Shown: positions 18,697-27,088 of the stretch, one piece after another | Numbering within the stretch: the stretch's first letter is position 1 | Layout of the letters: each line of letters opens with the position of its first letter | Assembly: GCA_963556045.3 (NCBI GenBank) | Contig: CAUVYA020000002.1 | Span: forward strand, 1-64,000 | Source: UBA4781 sp963556045 | Lineage (GTDB): Bacteria > Chloroflexota > Anaerolineae > Anaerolineales > Anaerolineaceae | DNA length: 64,000 nucleotides | Reading direction: 5' to 3' | Position numbers and translations under genes: made by a program | The notes under the pieces: generated by a model | What the model was told of the DNA's origin: nothing | Seen by the model: only the letters and a program-made list of their open reading frames with translations | The model's database searches: none

Positions 18697-19379
18697 TTTC
18701 GTGTGAAACGAAATTTCAGGAGTGTCCACAGCGCGATAAAAGCATCGCGCGGGCGGATCTTCTTACCCTGCTGGTATCTGCGGGGGTGAAACCTGATGGG
18801 AACTTCCACGATCGGAATTTGCATTTTTAATAAGCGGGCGGTGATTTCCGGTTCGATCTCGAAGCCATCTGCCTGCAGGTCTAATTGCGGAATGACGTCA
18901 CGCTGGAAAGCCTTATAGCCGGTTTCCATGTCACTGAGGTGTACGCTAAAAAGAAGGTTGGTGGGCGAAAGTTAAAAAGCGGTTGGCAAGATTATTCCAG
19001 AAAAGGATGCCTTCAGGGGCGCCCTTCCGAGAAACGCGAGCCATATACCACCTGCGCCTGCTGGCTGCGGAACGGTTCAAAAAGCATCGGATAATCGCGC
19101 GGATCGTACTCCAGGTCGGCATCCTGGATGAGGAGGATATCCCCATGGGCATGCTGCAAGCCTGTGCGTATGGCAGCGCCTTTCCCCGCGGTTGGTGTCA
19201 TGCGTATAGACTTTTACGAGCGGATCTTGTATGGATGCCAGGATGGAAGGGGACATATCGCGTGAGCCATCATCCACGAACAGGATCTCATCCACCAGAT
19301 TGGTCTCTTTGACCTTATGGTAAGTGAAAAGCAGGGAGGTCTGTTCGTTGTAAACAGGGATGATAACGCTTACTTTCAT
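18693..19379 (-). CDS. Family 2 glycosyltransferase, polyprenyl-phosphate-hexose-synthase type (three frameshifts)
   Basis: GT-A fold transferase resembling dolichyl-/polyprenyl-phosphate sugar synthases, which load a hexose from a nucleotide sugar onto the lipid carrier. Fragments in order: MKVSVIIPVYNE...FVDDGS; GKGAAIRTGLQ...QDADLEYDPRDYP; VVYGSRF; FWNNLANRFLTF; DMETGYKAF; IEPEITARLL; GKKIRPRDAF. Breaks occur at 19184-19187 (four Cs where three fit), 19016-19019 (four Gs where three fit) and near 18960-18970. Repaired length is ~230 residues, normal for the single-domain type without membrane helices. The start at 19379 is chosen because a TATAAT box ends 7 nt upstream and the upstream in-frame ATG lies inside that box. 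Confidence 0.85.
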
Positions 19380-19386
19380 GTTAATC

Positions 19387-19392
19387 ATTATA
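19387..19392 (-). promoter_or_regulatory. -10 box of the glycosyltransferase gene
   Basis: TATAAT on the - strand, 7 nt before the ATG at 19379. This spacing leaves no room for a leader, so the mRNA would begin at the start codon. Confidence 0.6.
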
Positions 19393-19461
19393 AAGGAGGA
19401 AAAGCCCGCGCGTTTAGTGCTTTGTATTAAGAAGTGAACAGCGCCCGGAGTACTTTTTGCG

Positions 19462-20361
19462 TGTCATTCTGAGGGAGCGCAGTGACCGAAGAATCTCTTT
19501 CTGAACGACAGGAATAAATGGGTAGGGTCGCAAAGCAAAGACATGAGGGATCAACCCAGAGTGTTTCTTTATTCCTGTGGACTGGTTAACCAGTGTGGCT
19601 GACAGATGCCTCACTTCATTCAGCATGACATCCCCCTCCTACCTCCCCCTTAGGAAGGGGGAGAATTCACTGGTGCGCAAAATAACACGGACCTGTCATT
19701 CTGAGGGAGCGTAGTGACCGAAGAATCTCTTCAGAACGATGGGAATAAATGGGTAGGTCGCAAAGCAAAGAAATGAAGGATCAACCCAGAGTGTTTCTTT
19801 ATTCCTGTGGGTTGGTTTTAATTCGTGGCTGACAGATGCTTCGCTGCGTTCTCATGACATCCCCCTCCTACTACCTCCCCCTTAGGAAGGGGGAGAATTC
19901 TCTGGTGCGCAGAATAACATGGACCTGTCGTTCTGAGAGAGCGCAGTGACCGAAGAATCTCTTCAGAACGATGGGAATAAATGGGTAGGTCGCAAAGCAA
20001 AGAAATGAAGGATCAACCCAGAGTGTTTCTTTATTCCTGTGGGTTGGTTTTAATTCGTGGCTGACAGATGCTTCGCTGCGTTCTCATGACATCCCCCTCC
20101 TACTACCTCCCCCTTAGGAAGGGGGAGAATTCTCTGGTGCGCAGAATAACACGGACCTGTCATTCTGAGGGAGCGCAGTGACCGAAGAATCTCTTTATAG
20201 CGAAGTCAATATACTGGAGGGTCGCAAAGAGTGGTGCTGACACTACCTGTAGGTTGGTTAACCAGTGGGCTGACAGATGCCCCACTTCGTTCAGCATGAC
20301 ATCCCCCTCCTACCTCCCCCTTGGGAAGGGGGAGAGGGGTGTGTGCAGCATGACGAGGACC
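19462..20361 (+). repeat. Tandem array of four intergenic repeat units (232 bp each, last one shortened)
   Basis: Units start at 19462, 19694, 19926 and 20158. The first three are each exactly 232 bp; the fourth is about 204 bp and diverged in its middle. Each begins TGTC(A/G)TTCTGAG(G/A)GAGCG, continues with GACCGAAGAATCTC, and in its second half has CCCCCTCCTAC(TA)CTCCCCC..AGGAAGGGGGAG, which can fold into a hairpin. Units 2 and 3 are nearly identical, suggesting recent duplication. Short open frames inside repeat with the units and have no coding character. This array fills nearly all of the ~1 kb between the glycosyltransferase and the GDPD gene. Confidence 0.9.
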
Positions 20362-20398
20362 TGGGCAGGTATGCTATAATGCGAAATTGAGGTTAATC

Positions 20399-21160
20399 AT
20401 GAACAATCACCGCCTGTACGAACTACCCAGACCCGTTGTTTTTGCCCATCGCGGGGCATCCAAATTCGCACCTGAAAACACTCTGGCGTCTTTTCAAAAA
20501 GCCCTCGATATGGGAGCACAGGCGCTGGAACTGGATGTTACCCTCAGCCGGGATGGAAAGGTAATCGTCATCCACGATGACAGGGTAGATAGGATCAGCA
20601 ACGGCAGCGGAGAAGTGTCAAACCTGCTGCTGTCAGAAATCCAAAAACTGGATGCAGGCAGCTGGTTCTCACCGCAATTTAAGGGGGAGAAAATTCCAGC
20701 TTTAGAAGAAGTTTTCAACCTGGTGAAAAAACAGGCTTTGATCAATATCGAGTTGAAGAATGCAGGGAAAAAAAATCAAGAACTGGTGCAGAAAACCGCA
20801 GAACTGGTGCATACACACGGGCTCCATGAAACAGTGATCTTCTCTTCGTTCATTCCCGCGAATGTACGTCTGACGCGAGTACTGCTGCCTGAGTGCCCGA
20901 TAGGTCTATTGACTCTGCCCGGTTTTCTTGGAAAGCTGGAAATGATCCTTTTCCCTAATGTCAGCCCCGATCTGATCCATCCACATCATTCCAATCTTTC
21001 AGAAACCTTCATCGAAAAGCAGCATACTCGTATGAGACGAGTGCATACCTATACGGTCAATGATGCAGCTTTGATGCAAACCTTGATTGGTTGGGATGTG
21101 GATGGATTTTTCTGCGACGATCTCATCACAGCACAACAGGTTCTCTCGAAAAATCCCTAA
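20399..21160 (+). CDS. Glycerophosphodiester phosphodiesterase
   Basis: GDPD family hydrolase that splits glycerophosphodiesters into glycerol-3-phosphate and an alcohol; ~253 residues, cytoplasmic (no signal peptide). Seen: FAHRGASKFAPENTLASF near the N-terminus, ELDVTLSRDG and VIHDDRVDR (metal and catalytic residues), LINIELKN and the C-terminal TYTVND, WDVDGFFCDD. The ATG at 20399 is 6 nt after GAGG; an in-frame TTG at 20387 is less likely. A TATAAT at 20375-20380 sits just upstream, immediately after the repeat array, so the gene has its own promoter. Confidence 0.92.
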   Translation: MNNHRLYELPRPVVFAHRGASKFAPENTLASFQKALDMGAQALELDVTLSRDGKVIVIHDDRVDRISNGSGEVSNLLLSEIQKLDAGSWFSPQFKGEKIPALEEVFNLVKKQALINIELKNAGKKNQELVQKTAELVHTHGLHETVIFSSFIPANVRLTRVLLPECPIGLLTLPGFLGKLEMILFPNVSPDLIHPHHSNLSETFIEKQHTRMRRVHTYTVNDAALMQTLIGWDVDGFFCDDLITAQQVLSKNP

Positions 21161-21190
21161 ACTAACGATTTCCCTTTTATAATAGAGGAG

Positions 21191-24043
21191 ATGAAGAAGA
21201 AGAGTCCTTGCTTCTTTTTGGTTTTAAGTATTCTTGTACTGCTGATGAGTTCAAGCGCACCTGTGTATGCCAGCAGCCAAAAACAAGAAAGTACTTATAC
21301 GCAAAAAGCGCAGCAATTATTAGAGAAGATGACTGCCGAAGAAAAGATCGGACAGTTATTTCTGATCACCTTTCATGGAGATACCATCGAGGAAGATTCA
21401 GAACTGTACGCCCTGCTGCAGGATTATCAGGTGGGCGGTGTGATCCTCTCTCGCGACAACGATAATTTTGTTGGTCCCGCAGATACCGTCCAAACGACAT
21501 TTAACCTCACCTCACAATTGCAGAGAATTGTACGGGAAAACAGTCTGACAGGTTTTATCAATGAAGACTTGGAGCAGGTCAGTAATAATTATGTACCATT
21601 GTTCATCGGTATTTCGCAGGATGGAGATTCCTATCCATTTGACCAGATCATTTCAGGGTTATCAACCCTTCCGAACCAGATGGCAATCGGAGCCACCTTT
21701 TCCACCGACCTGGCGAGCTCAAGCGGAGAATTATTAGCACGGGAATTACAGGCTTTGGGATTCAATCTGCTTCTGGGTCCATCGCTGGATGTACTCGATT
21801 CGAGTTACACAGAAAGCAATGTCAGCCTCGGTACACGTACGTATGGAGGAGATCCGTACTGGGTGGGTGAACTGGGTAAAGCATACATCAGCGGGCTGCA
21901 TAATGGCAGTGATGGCAAAATGGCGGTGATAGCAAAACATTTCCCCGGAAGAGGAAGTTCCGACCGACTTCCGGAAGAAGAAGTGGCAACTGTCCGTAAA
22001 TCTCTGGAACAATTGAAGCTGATCGAATTGGCTCCTTTCTTTTCAGTGGCGGTTTCTGGAACAGGCAACACTTCAACCAATGCGGATGGATTCCTGGTGA
22101 GCCACATTCGTTATCAGGGTTTTCAGGGGAATATTCGAGAAACAACCAAACCGGTCAGCTTTGATTCTTCAGCGTTAAGTTCCATTATGGACCTTGAACA
22201 ATTCAATACCTGGCGCAATGCAGGTGGCATTCTGGTCTCAGATAGTCTGGGAGGCAGTGCCATTCGAAAATTCTTTGACCCCACGAATGAACGATTTGAC
22301 GCCAAGCAGATCGCATTGAATGCTTTCCTGGCTGGTAATGATCTGCTGTATCTGGATAATTTTCAATCCACGGATGATGAAAACGAGACGGTGACCATCC
22401 GCAATACACTGGACTTTTTCACCCAGAAGTATCGTGAAGATGATGCTTTTGCGGAAAGGGTGGATGAATCTGTATTCCGCATACTCGCATTGAAGTACAA
22501 GATCTACCCCGCCTTTACACCCACCAATGTCTATCCTGATGAGACCATGCTGGGCATCATTGGACAGGGCTACGATACCATTTCAAAAATTGCACGAAGC
22601 GCAGCTACCTTGATCAATCCATCTTTGGATGAATTATCGGCAGTGCTGCCAGAGGCGCCTAATAGCAGCGACCACATCATTTTCATTTCCGACTCGTTGG
22701 ATGCAGCACAATGTACTGATTGCGATACTGAAACCATATTGAGAAATGGCGATTTGCAGGATACGGTATCACGATTGTACGGTGCCAACGGTACCGGGCA
22801 GATCGTCGAACGAAGATTACGCTCTTATTCTTTTCAAGACCTAACGGATTATTTAAACAATCCGCTCGATAGAACAGATGTGGGTAGTTTTATTTCCGAA
22901 GCGAACTGGCTGGTTTTTTCCATCCTTGATCTGGATGAGAATCGTGCCGGTGCAGATGCGCTCAAGCGCCTGCTTTCAGAAAACCCAGACCTGCTGCGAG
23001 ATAAAAAAGTGATCGTCTTCGCATTCAATGATCCTTTCTATCTGGATGCGACCGATCTGACGTATATTGATGCGTATTACTGTTTGTACAGCAAATCTTC
23101 AGCTTTCATTGATACTGCTGCTCGATTGCTGTTCCAGGAAATTGTGCCGAAAGGACATGCCCCGATATCGATCCCGGTGGTTGGTTATGACCTGATCGAA
23201 ATGACCTATCCTGATCCTGCGCAGATCATCAGCCTTGAAGTAGATGTGGAAAATCTACCAGAAGCGAAACGTGTGGAAAGTGAGCTGATGGGCATTGAAA
23301 CAGTGCTTTTCCGCGTGGGTGATGCTTTGCCTGTAAAGACGGGTATTATCCTTGATCGAAATGGTTTACCCGTTCCGGACGGTACAGTGGTGTATTTCAT
23401 GATCGATCATGTCGGTGAGACAGCACAATCCACCATTATGGAAAGTGTGACTCAAAATGGAGTTGCGGTCATGTCTTATCTTCTTCAATCATACGGGAGA
23501 GTGGAAATTCGCGCACAAAGCGACCCGGCAAAGAATTCAGACATCTTCTTGCTGGATATCACCGGTGAAGAAGGGGGCGTAGTCAGTGAGATCACGCCCA
23601 CACCTGCACCTACCAGTATCAATCCAAGCCAGACCATTAACCAGGGTGATTTAAACGATACGGCGGAGATAAACGAGGTAGAGGAGATCAATTCACTCCC
23701 AGGAACGCTGCAATGGTTTCTGGCTTCATTAGCTATACTGGGAATCGCATATGGATTATATTTGCTCACACAGCGCTATTTCTCACTGCTGGGTGGCACA
23801 ACCATCGGATTATTTGCCATCATTACCGGGTATGTGTGCCTGATTTGGTTTCAGTTTGATATGCCAGGGAGTTTCATGCGTTTAAACCTGCTGGACCTTT
23901 GGAATTTGATTCTGTGGGTTAGCTTCTTGACTGCAATAGGTGGAGGAGTGGGGATTCTATCTCAGGCGCTACGGTTGAAAAAAGGCAGAGAAGATTCAAG
24001 CAAAAAAGCTGAGCAAAAAGCTGAAAAAAGCAAGACCGGCTGA
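21191..24043 (+). CDS. Secreted, membrane-anchored glycoside hydrolase family 3-like protein
   Basis: A 950-residue envelope protein. Signal peptide at 1-28 (hydrophobic stretch ending PVYASS). The GH3 fold is seen in KIGQLFLITFHG, NEDLEQVSNN, AIGATFS, AKHFPGRGSS and the nucleophile region GILVSDSLGG. The family acid/base Asp-His dyad of NagZ-type enzymes (FPGHG...DSH) is not present: FPGRGSSDRLPEE appears instead. A C-terminal β-rich part (~690-800), a Thr/Pro linker and three membrane helices (~835-935) follow, then a basic tail. A TATAAT at 21178-21183 is 7 nt before the ATG. The end overlaps the convergent kinase gene by 48 nt. Activity on peptidoglycan or glycans is uncertain. Confidence 0.8.
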   Translation: MKKKSPCFFLVLSILVLLMSSSAPVYASSQKQESTYTQKAQQLLEKMTAEEKIGQLFLITFHGDTIEEDSELYALLQDYQVGGVILSRDNDNFVGPADTVQTTFNLTSQLQRIVRENSLTGFINEDLEQVSNNYVPLFIGISQDGDSYPFDQIISGLSTLPNQMAIGATFSTDLASSSGELLARELQALGFNLLLGPSLDVLDSSYTESNVSLGTRTYGGDPYWVGELGKAYISGLHNGSDGKMAVIAKHFPGRGSSDRLPEEEVATVRKSLEQLKLIELAPFFSVAVSGTGNTSTNADGFLVSHIRYQGFQGNIRETTKPVSFDSSALSSIMDLEQFNTWRNAGGILVSDSLGGSAIRKFFDPTNERFDAKQIALNAFLAGNDLLYLDNFQSTDDENETVTIRNTLDFFTQKYREDDAFAERVDESVFRILALKYKIYPAFTPTNVYPDETMLGIIGQGYDTISKIARSAATLINPSLDELSAVLPEAPNSSDHIIFISDSLDAAQCTDCDTETILRNGDLQDTVSRLYGANGTGQIVERRLRSYSFQDLTDYLNNPLDRTDVGSFISEANWLVFSILDLDENRAGADALKRLLSENPDLLRDKKVIVFAFNDPFYLDATDLTYIDAYYCLYSKSSAFIDTAARLLFQEIVPKGHAPISIPVVGYDLIEMTYPDPAQIISLEVDVENLPEAKRVESELMGIETVLFRVGDALPVKTGIILDRNGLPVPDGTVVYFMIDHVGETAQSTIMESVTQNGVAVMSYLLQSYGRVEIRAQSDPAKNSDIFLLDITGEEGGVVSEITPTPAPTSINPSQTINQGDLNDTAEINEVEEINSLPGTLQWFLASLAILGIAYGLYLLTQRYFSLLGGTTIGLFAIITGYVCLIWFQFDMPGSFMRLNLLDLWNLILWVSFLTAIGGGVGILSQALRLKKGREDSSKKAEQKAEKSKTG

Positions 24044-24979
24044 AATCCAGAACAACCTCTTAATATTTTTGTTTGAAGAAAAACGGTTATAGTCAATACG
24101 AGGATTTACTTTGTCTGTAAGTTGTTTGGTGTTCCCCAGCAATGTATCGGTAAATTGTTTGACAGTTTGAGGGCGGTCGTCGGGATGCAATTCCAGCGCC
24201 CATAAGATGGCTTTTTCGATCTGTGATGATATAGCTGGATTGACCTCACTGGGGGGAGTGAGTTTGTTGGGATTGAGAAAACGTTCGCGGGCATCAGCAG
24301 GCTGTACATTGGTGGCAACGTGGTAGAGTGTAGCGCCAAAGGAATAGATATCGCTGCGGATATCGGTATGGATGCCATCCCCGCCATATTGTTCAAGAGG
24401 TGTGTAGATGGCGGTTCCCTGTCCCTGAATGACCGTGATGGTGACATCATCGGGGATCATGATCTTGACCAATCCAAAATCCACCAATTTCAGCAATCCA
24501 CTGGGTGTGATTTTCAAGTTGCTTGGTTTGATGTCTCGATGCACAATCGGGGGTTCCTGATTATGGAGGAAACTCAACGCATCACCTAATTGTCCTGCCC
24601 AGTTGCGGATATCAGAAATGGGCAGGAACTGTTCTTCATGTTTAGCCTGAAGTATCAAAGTACGGATGTCTTCACCCGGGACATAATCCATTACAAGATA
24701 ATCACGTGATTCAATGGAAAAGAAATCAGAAACCTTAGGTAAATTGGGATGATCAAGGCGTGCCAGAATGGTCGCCTCACGCATGAATTGCTGCTGTGCT
24801 TCTTTGATTAAAACCTCATCCAGAGAACGATCGTACTCGACCTCTTTCAGGGCACATTTTCTCCCTTCAAGCAGAGTATCATCGGCAAGATACACACTGC
24901 CCATACCACCGCGACCGATGATCTTTTTGATCAAATATCGGTTTTGTAGAATTTCTCCTGGTTTTCTGGATATTGCCAT
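23996..24979 (-). CDS. Membrane-anchored serine/threonine protein kinase
   Basis: Hanks-type kinase, 327 residues. Seen: glycine loop IGRGGMGSVYLAD, VAIK-equivalent Lys in CALKEVE, catalytic loop HRDIKPSNL, DFGL metal motif, an activation segment with GTAIYTPLEQYGG, and SDIYSFGATLY. One membrane helix lies at the very C-terminus (FWISAGLAFFSFLLSFF) with no extracellular sensor domain beyond it. It is divergent from the FHA/winged-helix gene at 25038, a natural phospho-threonine-reading partner. A TATAAT lies 18 nt before the ATG, here with a short leader. Confidence 0.93.
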   Translation of the reverse strand: MAISRKPGEILQNRYLIKKIIGRGGMGSVYLADDTLLEGRKCALKEVEYDRSLDEVLIKEAQQQFMREATILARLDHPNLPKVSDFFSIESRDYLVMDYVPGEDIRTLILQAKHEEQFLPISDIRNWAGQLGDALSFLHNQEPPIVHRDIKPSNLKITPSGLLKLVDFGLVKIMIPDDVTITVIQGQGTAIYTPLEQYGGDGIHTDIRSDIYSFGATLYHVATNVQPADARERFLNPNKLTPPSEVNPAISSQIEKAILWALELHPDDRPQTVKQFTDTLLGNTKQLTDKVNPRIDYNRFSSNKNIKRLFWISAGLAFFSFLLSFFA

Positions 24980-25037
24980 AATTATTCCTGATTAAAGATT
25001 ATACCGCCTAGAATGAATGTATTATTATATATAAAGT

Positions 25038-25685
25038 ATGGAAAAAAGAAACGGTACTGCATTACTCATTGCTCAGAACGGAATACTCAATGACAAACAA
25101 TGGCTGATCGAGCAAGAACTGGTCTTAGGAAGAGACATTTCCTGTGAGGTTGTGATTGAAGACCGGCAAATTTCCCGCAGACATGCCAGAATTTTCTTCA
25201 TGGATGGTGCACTATTTATTGAGGATCTGCAAAGTAAGAACGGGACGTATATCAACCATAAACGTATCTATGAAATTACACGACTGCACGAAGGGGATGT
25301 TATTCAGATAGCACTGATCCAGGAATTCTTGTACATCTCCTCTGATGCGACTATTCCTCTCTCTGAGGCGCAGGCATATCGAATCTTGTATATCGATAAA
25401 GAGAACGATAGTGTATGGATCAAAGAACAGAAAGTCGATCCTCCCCTTTCTATCCAGCAATTCACTCTTTTGAAATGTTTTTATGAAAACGTGGACAGTA
25501 TCATTACGCGCAGCGAGATTGTGGAGCGGGTGTGGGCGGAATCAAGTGGGGAAGGAATATCAAACGAGGCGATTGACGCACTGGTAAGACGGTTGCGATA
25601 TCGCCTCGCTGAAATAGAAAAAGATTTTGAATTTATTGAAACTGTTCGAGGTTATGGTTTTCGGTTCAATAACCCTGTGCAGTAA
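25038..25685 (+). CDS. FHA-domain winged-helix transcriptional regulator
   Basis: A 215-residue DNA-binding protein. The N-terminal FHA domain (about 20-95) has the phosphothreonine-binding residues: LGRD, ISRRHARI and SKNGTYIN. The C-terminal OmpR/PhoB-type winged helix (about 130-213) shows LSIQQFTLLKCF, VERVW, VDALVRRLR-like helix and a wing ending RGYGFRF. There is no receiver domain. The order is opposite to EmbR-type regulators, where the DNA-binding part is N-terminal. Divergent from the Ser/Thr kinase gene (58 nt apart), so kinase and regulator probably form one signalling pair. TATTAT at 25023-25028 lies 9 nt before the ATG. Confidence 0.9.
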   Translation: MEKRNGTALLIAQNGILNDKQWLIEQELVLGRDISCEVVIEDRQISRRHARIFFMDGALFIEDLQSKNGTYINHKRIYEITRLHEGDVIQIALIQEFLYISSDATIPLSEAQAYRILYIDKENDSVWIKEQKVDPPLSIQQFTLLKCFYENVDSIITRSEIVERVWAESSGEGISNEAIDALVRRLRYRLAEIEKDFEFIETVRGYGFRFNNPVQ

Positions 25686-25688
25686 CTT

Positions 25689-27038
25689 TTAATTTCCAGC
25701 CAGATTTTTCTTCATGGAGAAGCGCAATACTTTTTGATAAAGATCTTTGATCTCCTGCAAATTTTCATTACTTTCATTTCCGGCTTGTGAAATGATGCTG
25801 TTCAGTAATTGGATGAATTCTGGTGTGATCTTATCTTCATGTTCTTCCATGAAAGCATCCAGTGCTGACTGATCTTGCATTGACAGCATCTCTTCAATGA
25901 ATTTTACTTCTGCTGGTGGTTCCATGGCTTTTTGGATTACGATCATTACGCGCTCCAGTTTTTGAATGCGATCAAGATCGGCTTGTTTTCGAGCATTCGC
26001 GATCTCATCTTCAACAACCTGGAGGAACAATTCGGTGATATGTTCAAAATTCTTTTCGGTTTCTGCTTCAATATCCTGCGCTTGAATAATTTTCTCAAGC
26101 AGTTGTTTGGTCTGTGAATATTCTTCTTGAACATGTTTATCAATTTCACTGGTGAGTTCAAGTAATTTCTCACGGTAACCGGTCAATCGTTCCTTTTCTT
26201 TATCCTTTGCGTCATCAATTTTCTGACTGAGTAATTGGAAGAAGGTATAATCCATGCCATTTCTTGCCAGGCTTACGATAGTGGCAATTTCCGTGTCGCT
26301 TTTCGCGTTTAAAATCACTTCCAGTAATTTTTCCCTGGTCAGACCGCCATCTTTCCCGGCTTCCTGCAAAGCTTTCAGCGCTTTTTGCGTTTGCTGAGAA
26401 GATTGATACAGTTCCTTGCCCGTTTCTGTCTTTTCAAAAAGCAGGTTCTGGATCTGTTCCAGTTTCTTTACGGCTTCGTTGTCTTTCTGCGCTGCCGCGG
26501 ATTGCATGAGGCGTGAAAATAGAGCGAAGAATGCCATATCAAACTGTTCTTTTTCCTGTTCGATGGTGGTTTCCAGTTCATTTTCAGGAATGGTCAGAAG
26601 ACGCTGAATGAGACGGATCTTTTTTTGTTGATCTTCGATCATCTCTTTGGTGATGCCATCTGCTTCAAGAATCTTTTCGATCAACGTTTGGAAGGTCAGC
26701 ATAGATTGCGGCTGCAGCACATAGGCTTTTCGTTTTTCAGGCGGCAGACTATCGATCACCTTATTGATGAGCGGTCCCAACTGTTTTTCCTGTTCATTAA
26801 GAGGGATATTGCTCTCTGGCGGGAAAAATATTAATAACAACTCCTTTTCTGGGTCGTGATAGACGATAGGAGTCGCGATCATCCCGCTGTAACCGCAGGT
26901 TGGGCACTGTATAACATTAACGGCACCATTTAATAATTTCTGTTTTGCGGTCGGATCTTGACCCTGGTCGAAGATCTGCTGAATTTCAACGATATTCGGT
27001 TGATGGCACTGCGGGCAGGCAGCTTGTGTTTTAGGCAT
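25689..27038 (-). CDS. CpXC-domain coiled-coil protein
   Basis: About 449 residues from the ATG at 27038, chosen because AAGGAA lies upstream and the sequence begins MPKTQAACPQCHQP; a longer TTG start exists. The N-terminal domain has two CPxC pairs (CPQC, CPTC) about 40 residues apart, matching the CpXC zinc-ribbon-like family of unknown function. The rest (from ~110) is almost entirely charged helix with predicted coiled coil. It lies 50 nt downstream of the histidine kinase and probably shares its transcript. Convergent with the FHA regulator, 3 nt apart. Confidence 0.75.
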   Translation of the reverse strand: MPKTQAACPQCHQPNIVEIQQIFDQGQDPTAKQKLLNGAVNVIQCPTCGYSGMIATPIVYHDPEKELLLIFFPPESNIPLNEQEKQLGPLINKVIDSLPPEKRKAYVLQPQSMLTFQTLIEKILEADGITKEMIEDQQKKIRLIQRLLTIPENELETTIEQEKEQFDMAFFALFSRLMQSAAAQKDNEAVKKLEQIQNLLFEKTETGKELYQSSQQTQKALKALQEAGKDGGLTREKLLEVILNAKSDTEIATIVSLARNGMDYTFFQLLSQKIDDAKDKEKERLTGYREKLLELTSEIDKHVQEEYSQTKQLLEKIIQAQDIEAETEKNFEHITELFLQVVEDEIANARKQADLDRIQKLERVMIVIQKAMEPPAEVKFIEEMLSMQDQSALDAFMEEHEDKITPEFIQLLNSIISQAGNESNENLQEIKDLYQKVLRFSMKKNLAGN

Positions 27039-27088
27039 GGTAATAGAATTCCTTTCTTTCTTAACAACAAATAAATTTCTTTTATCCT

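Noticed and set aside
19462..20361. CRISPR array or coding region in the tandem repeats
   Set aside because: The units are 232 bp without short repeat/spacer alternation, and the open frames repeat with the units and have no protein-like composition.
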